DNA from: Actinomycetes bacterium
GTDB lineage: Bacteria; Actinomycetota; Aquicultoria; CAJVYJ01; JAUVQD01
NCBI GenBank assembly: GCA_030605305.1
Contig: JAUWIO010000046.1
Location: 1-6,458 of the forward strand
DNA length: 6,458 bases
Direction: 5' to 3'
Shown here: positions 6,044 through 6,458 of the stretch, piece by piece
Position numbering within the stretch: position 1 is the stretch's first letter
How the letters are laid out: each line of letters opens with the position of its first letter
Position numbers and translations under genes: made by a program
The notes under the pieces: model-generated
Seen by the model: only the letters and a program-made list of their open reading frames with translations
What the model was told of the DNA's origin: nothing
The model's database searches: none

Positions 6044-6458
6044 CGTACCAGGCCGAAGAGCATGGGTCAGCCAAATCACTACTAAACCTGGTTGAATCAG
6101 CAGTCAAGTCATTGCACCTTTACGCCCCTGACCACCCGCTTGCCCAAGGGGAAGTCGACCGCGCGTGGTACGGTGCCTTTGCGCATCTAAATGACTATGG
6201 GCGTGTCGTTTATGATTTCGAAGACGGGCAGATCTTCCACGGGGGCACTCTGATGGTCGATGAGAGCGTCGCGTGCGCCGAAATCATGTCGGCTCTTAAG
6301 CGCGGGAAAGGCAACCGGCTCGCCTTCGAGCCGGGGCTCACTCGTGAGCAGCTGGCGGCACTCATATCGCTCTTGGCAGAAGAACGCGCGGAGAAATCGC
6401 CAGAGTCGGGCGACTCGACCAGCTTAGGGGCCAGGGTCAAGGACCTCGGCTTGGACCA
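6040..6458 (+). CDS. Second protein with the 'LYxxxHP' N-terminal domain (C-terminus beyond window)
   Basis: The first 139 codons are visible. GTG 6040 is the only reasonable start: an in-frame TGA lies at 6031-6033, and the GTGA overlap with the HEAT gene stop is a standard coupled junction. No strong Shine-Dalgarno is seen, which fits reinitiation. The N-terminal domain matches that of the HEAT protein in order: AVKSLHLYAPDHPL (21-34) against LKSLHLYPSEHVV; NDYGRVVYDFEDGQIFHGGTL (51-71) against the GR-to-GHPL strands; and NRLAFEPGLTREQLAALISLL (92-112) against EALSFGRSVDARQLEALLGVL. The 'LxFxPGLTxEQL' form is the more canonical of the two. A polar stretch (114-128) then begins a probable linker to an unseen C-terminal part, which could be HEAT repeats or an enzymatic domain. 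It is a paralogue in the N-domain, not a fragment of the same gene, because each has its own start and stop. Confidence 0.85.
   Translation, partial: MTYQAEEHGSAKSLLNLVESAVKSLHLYAPDHPLAQGEVDRAWYGAFAHLNDYGRVVYDFEDGQIFHGGTLMVDESVACAEIMSALKRGKGNRLAFEPGLTREQLAALISLLAEERAEKSPESGDSTSLGARVKDLGLD

Noticed and set aside
3947..6458. The last two genes as one gene split by a frameshift
   Set aside because: The second frame opens with a GTG in a standard GTGA overlap and repeats the N-terminal domain; it does not continue the HEAT repeats, so they are separate genes.

Overview
The window is a compact, high-GC stretch of bacterial chromosome with six protein genes. Two of them run off the ends. I see no RNA genes, mobile elements, CRISPR arrays or phage genes. 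The organism cannot be named from this sequence. The gene set (a PgsA-like lipid enzyme, a DUF255/YyaL-type thioredoxin-fold protein, a rubredoxin-less rubrerythrin, an AhpD-like protein and a HEAT-repeat protein with a 'LYPxxHP' N-terminal domain) would suit a GC-rich, anaerobic or microaerobic environmental lineage, such as a deep-branching actinobacterial or deltaproteobacterial type. That placement is inference.

Layout from left to right: (1) 1-343, minus strand, the N-terminal 114 codons of a membrane CDP-alcohol phosphatidyltransferase, cut by the window edge. (2) 425-2068, plus strand, a short divergent member of the DUF255/YyaL family. (3) 2065-2727, minus strand, a class I SAM-dependent methyltransferase. 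(4) 2836-3294, plus strand, a two-half diiron rubrerythrin-like protein. (5) 3291-3848, minus strand, a carboxymuconolactone decarboxylase/AhpD-like protein whose CxxC is degraded. (6) 3947-6043, plus strand, a 698-residue HEAT-repeat protein. (7) 6040-6458, plus strand, the start of a second protein with the same N-terminal domain as the HEAT protein, overlapping it by GTGA and running off the right edge.

Genes 1 to 6 alternate strand. Both convergent pairs overlap by exactly four bases at a CTAG palindrome, which supplies the stop codon on each strand. The three divergent pairs are separated by gaps of about 80 to 110 bp that must hold all promoters. Only the last two genes form a clear operon. 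The middle genes share a loose peroxide/thiol-redox theme (thioredoxin fold, diiron peroxidase fold, AhpD fold), but they are transcribed separately, so a joint function is only suggested.

The most interesting parts are the translationally coupled pair sharing an N-terminal domain at the right end, the decayed redox motifs in the DUF255 and AhpD-like proteins, and a 24-nt duplication of the ribosome-binding/start region of the AhpD-like gene that creates a five-codon upstream ORF. I did not find a convincing new defence or mobile system.
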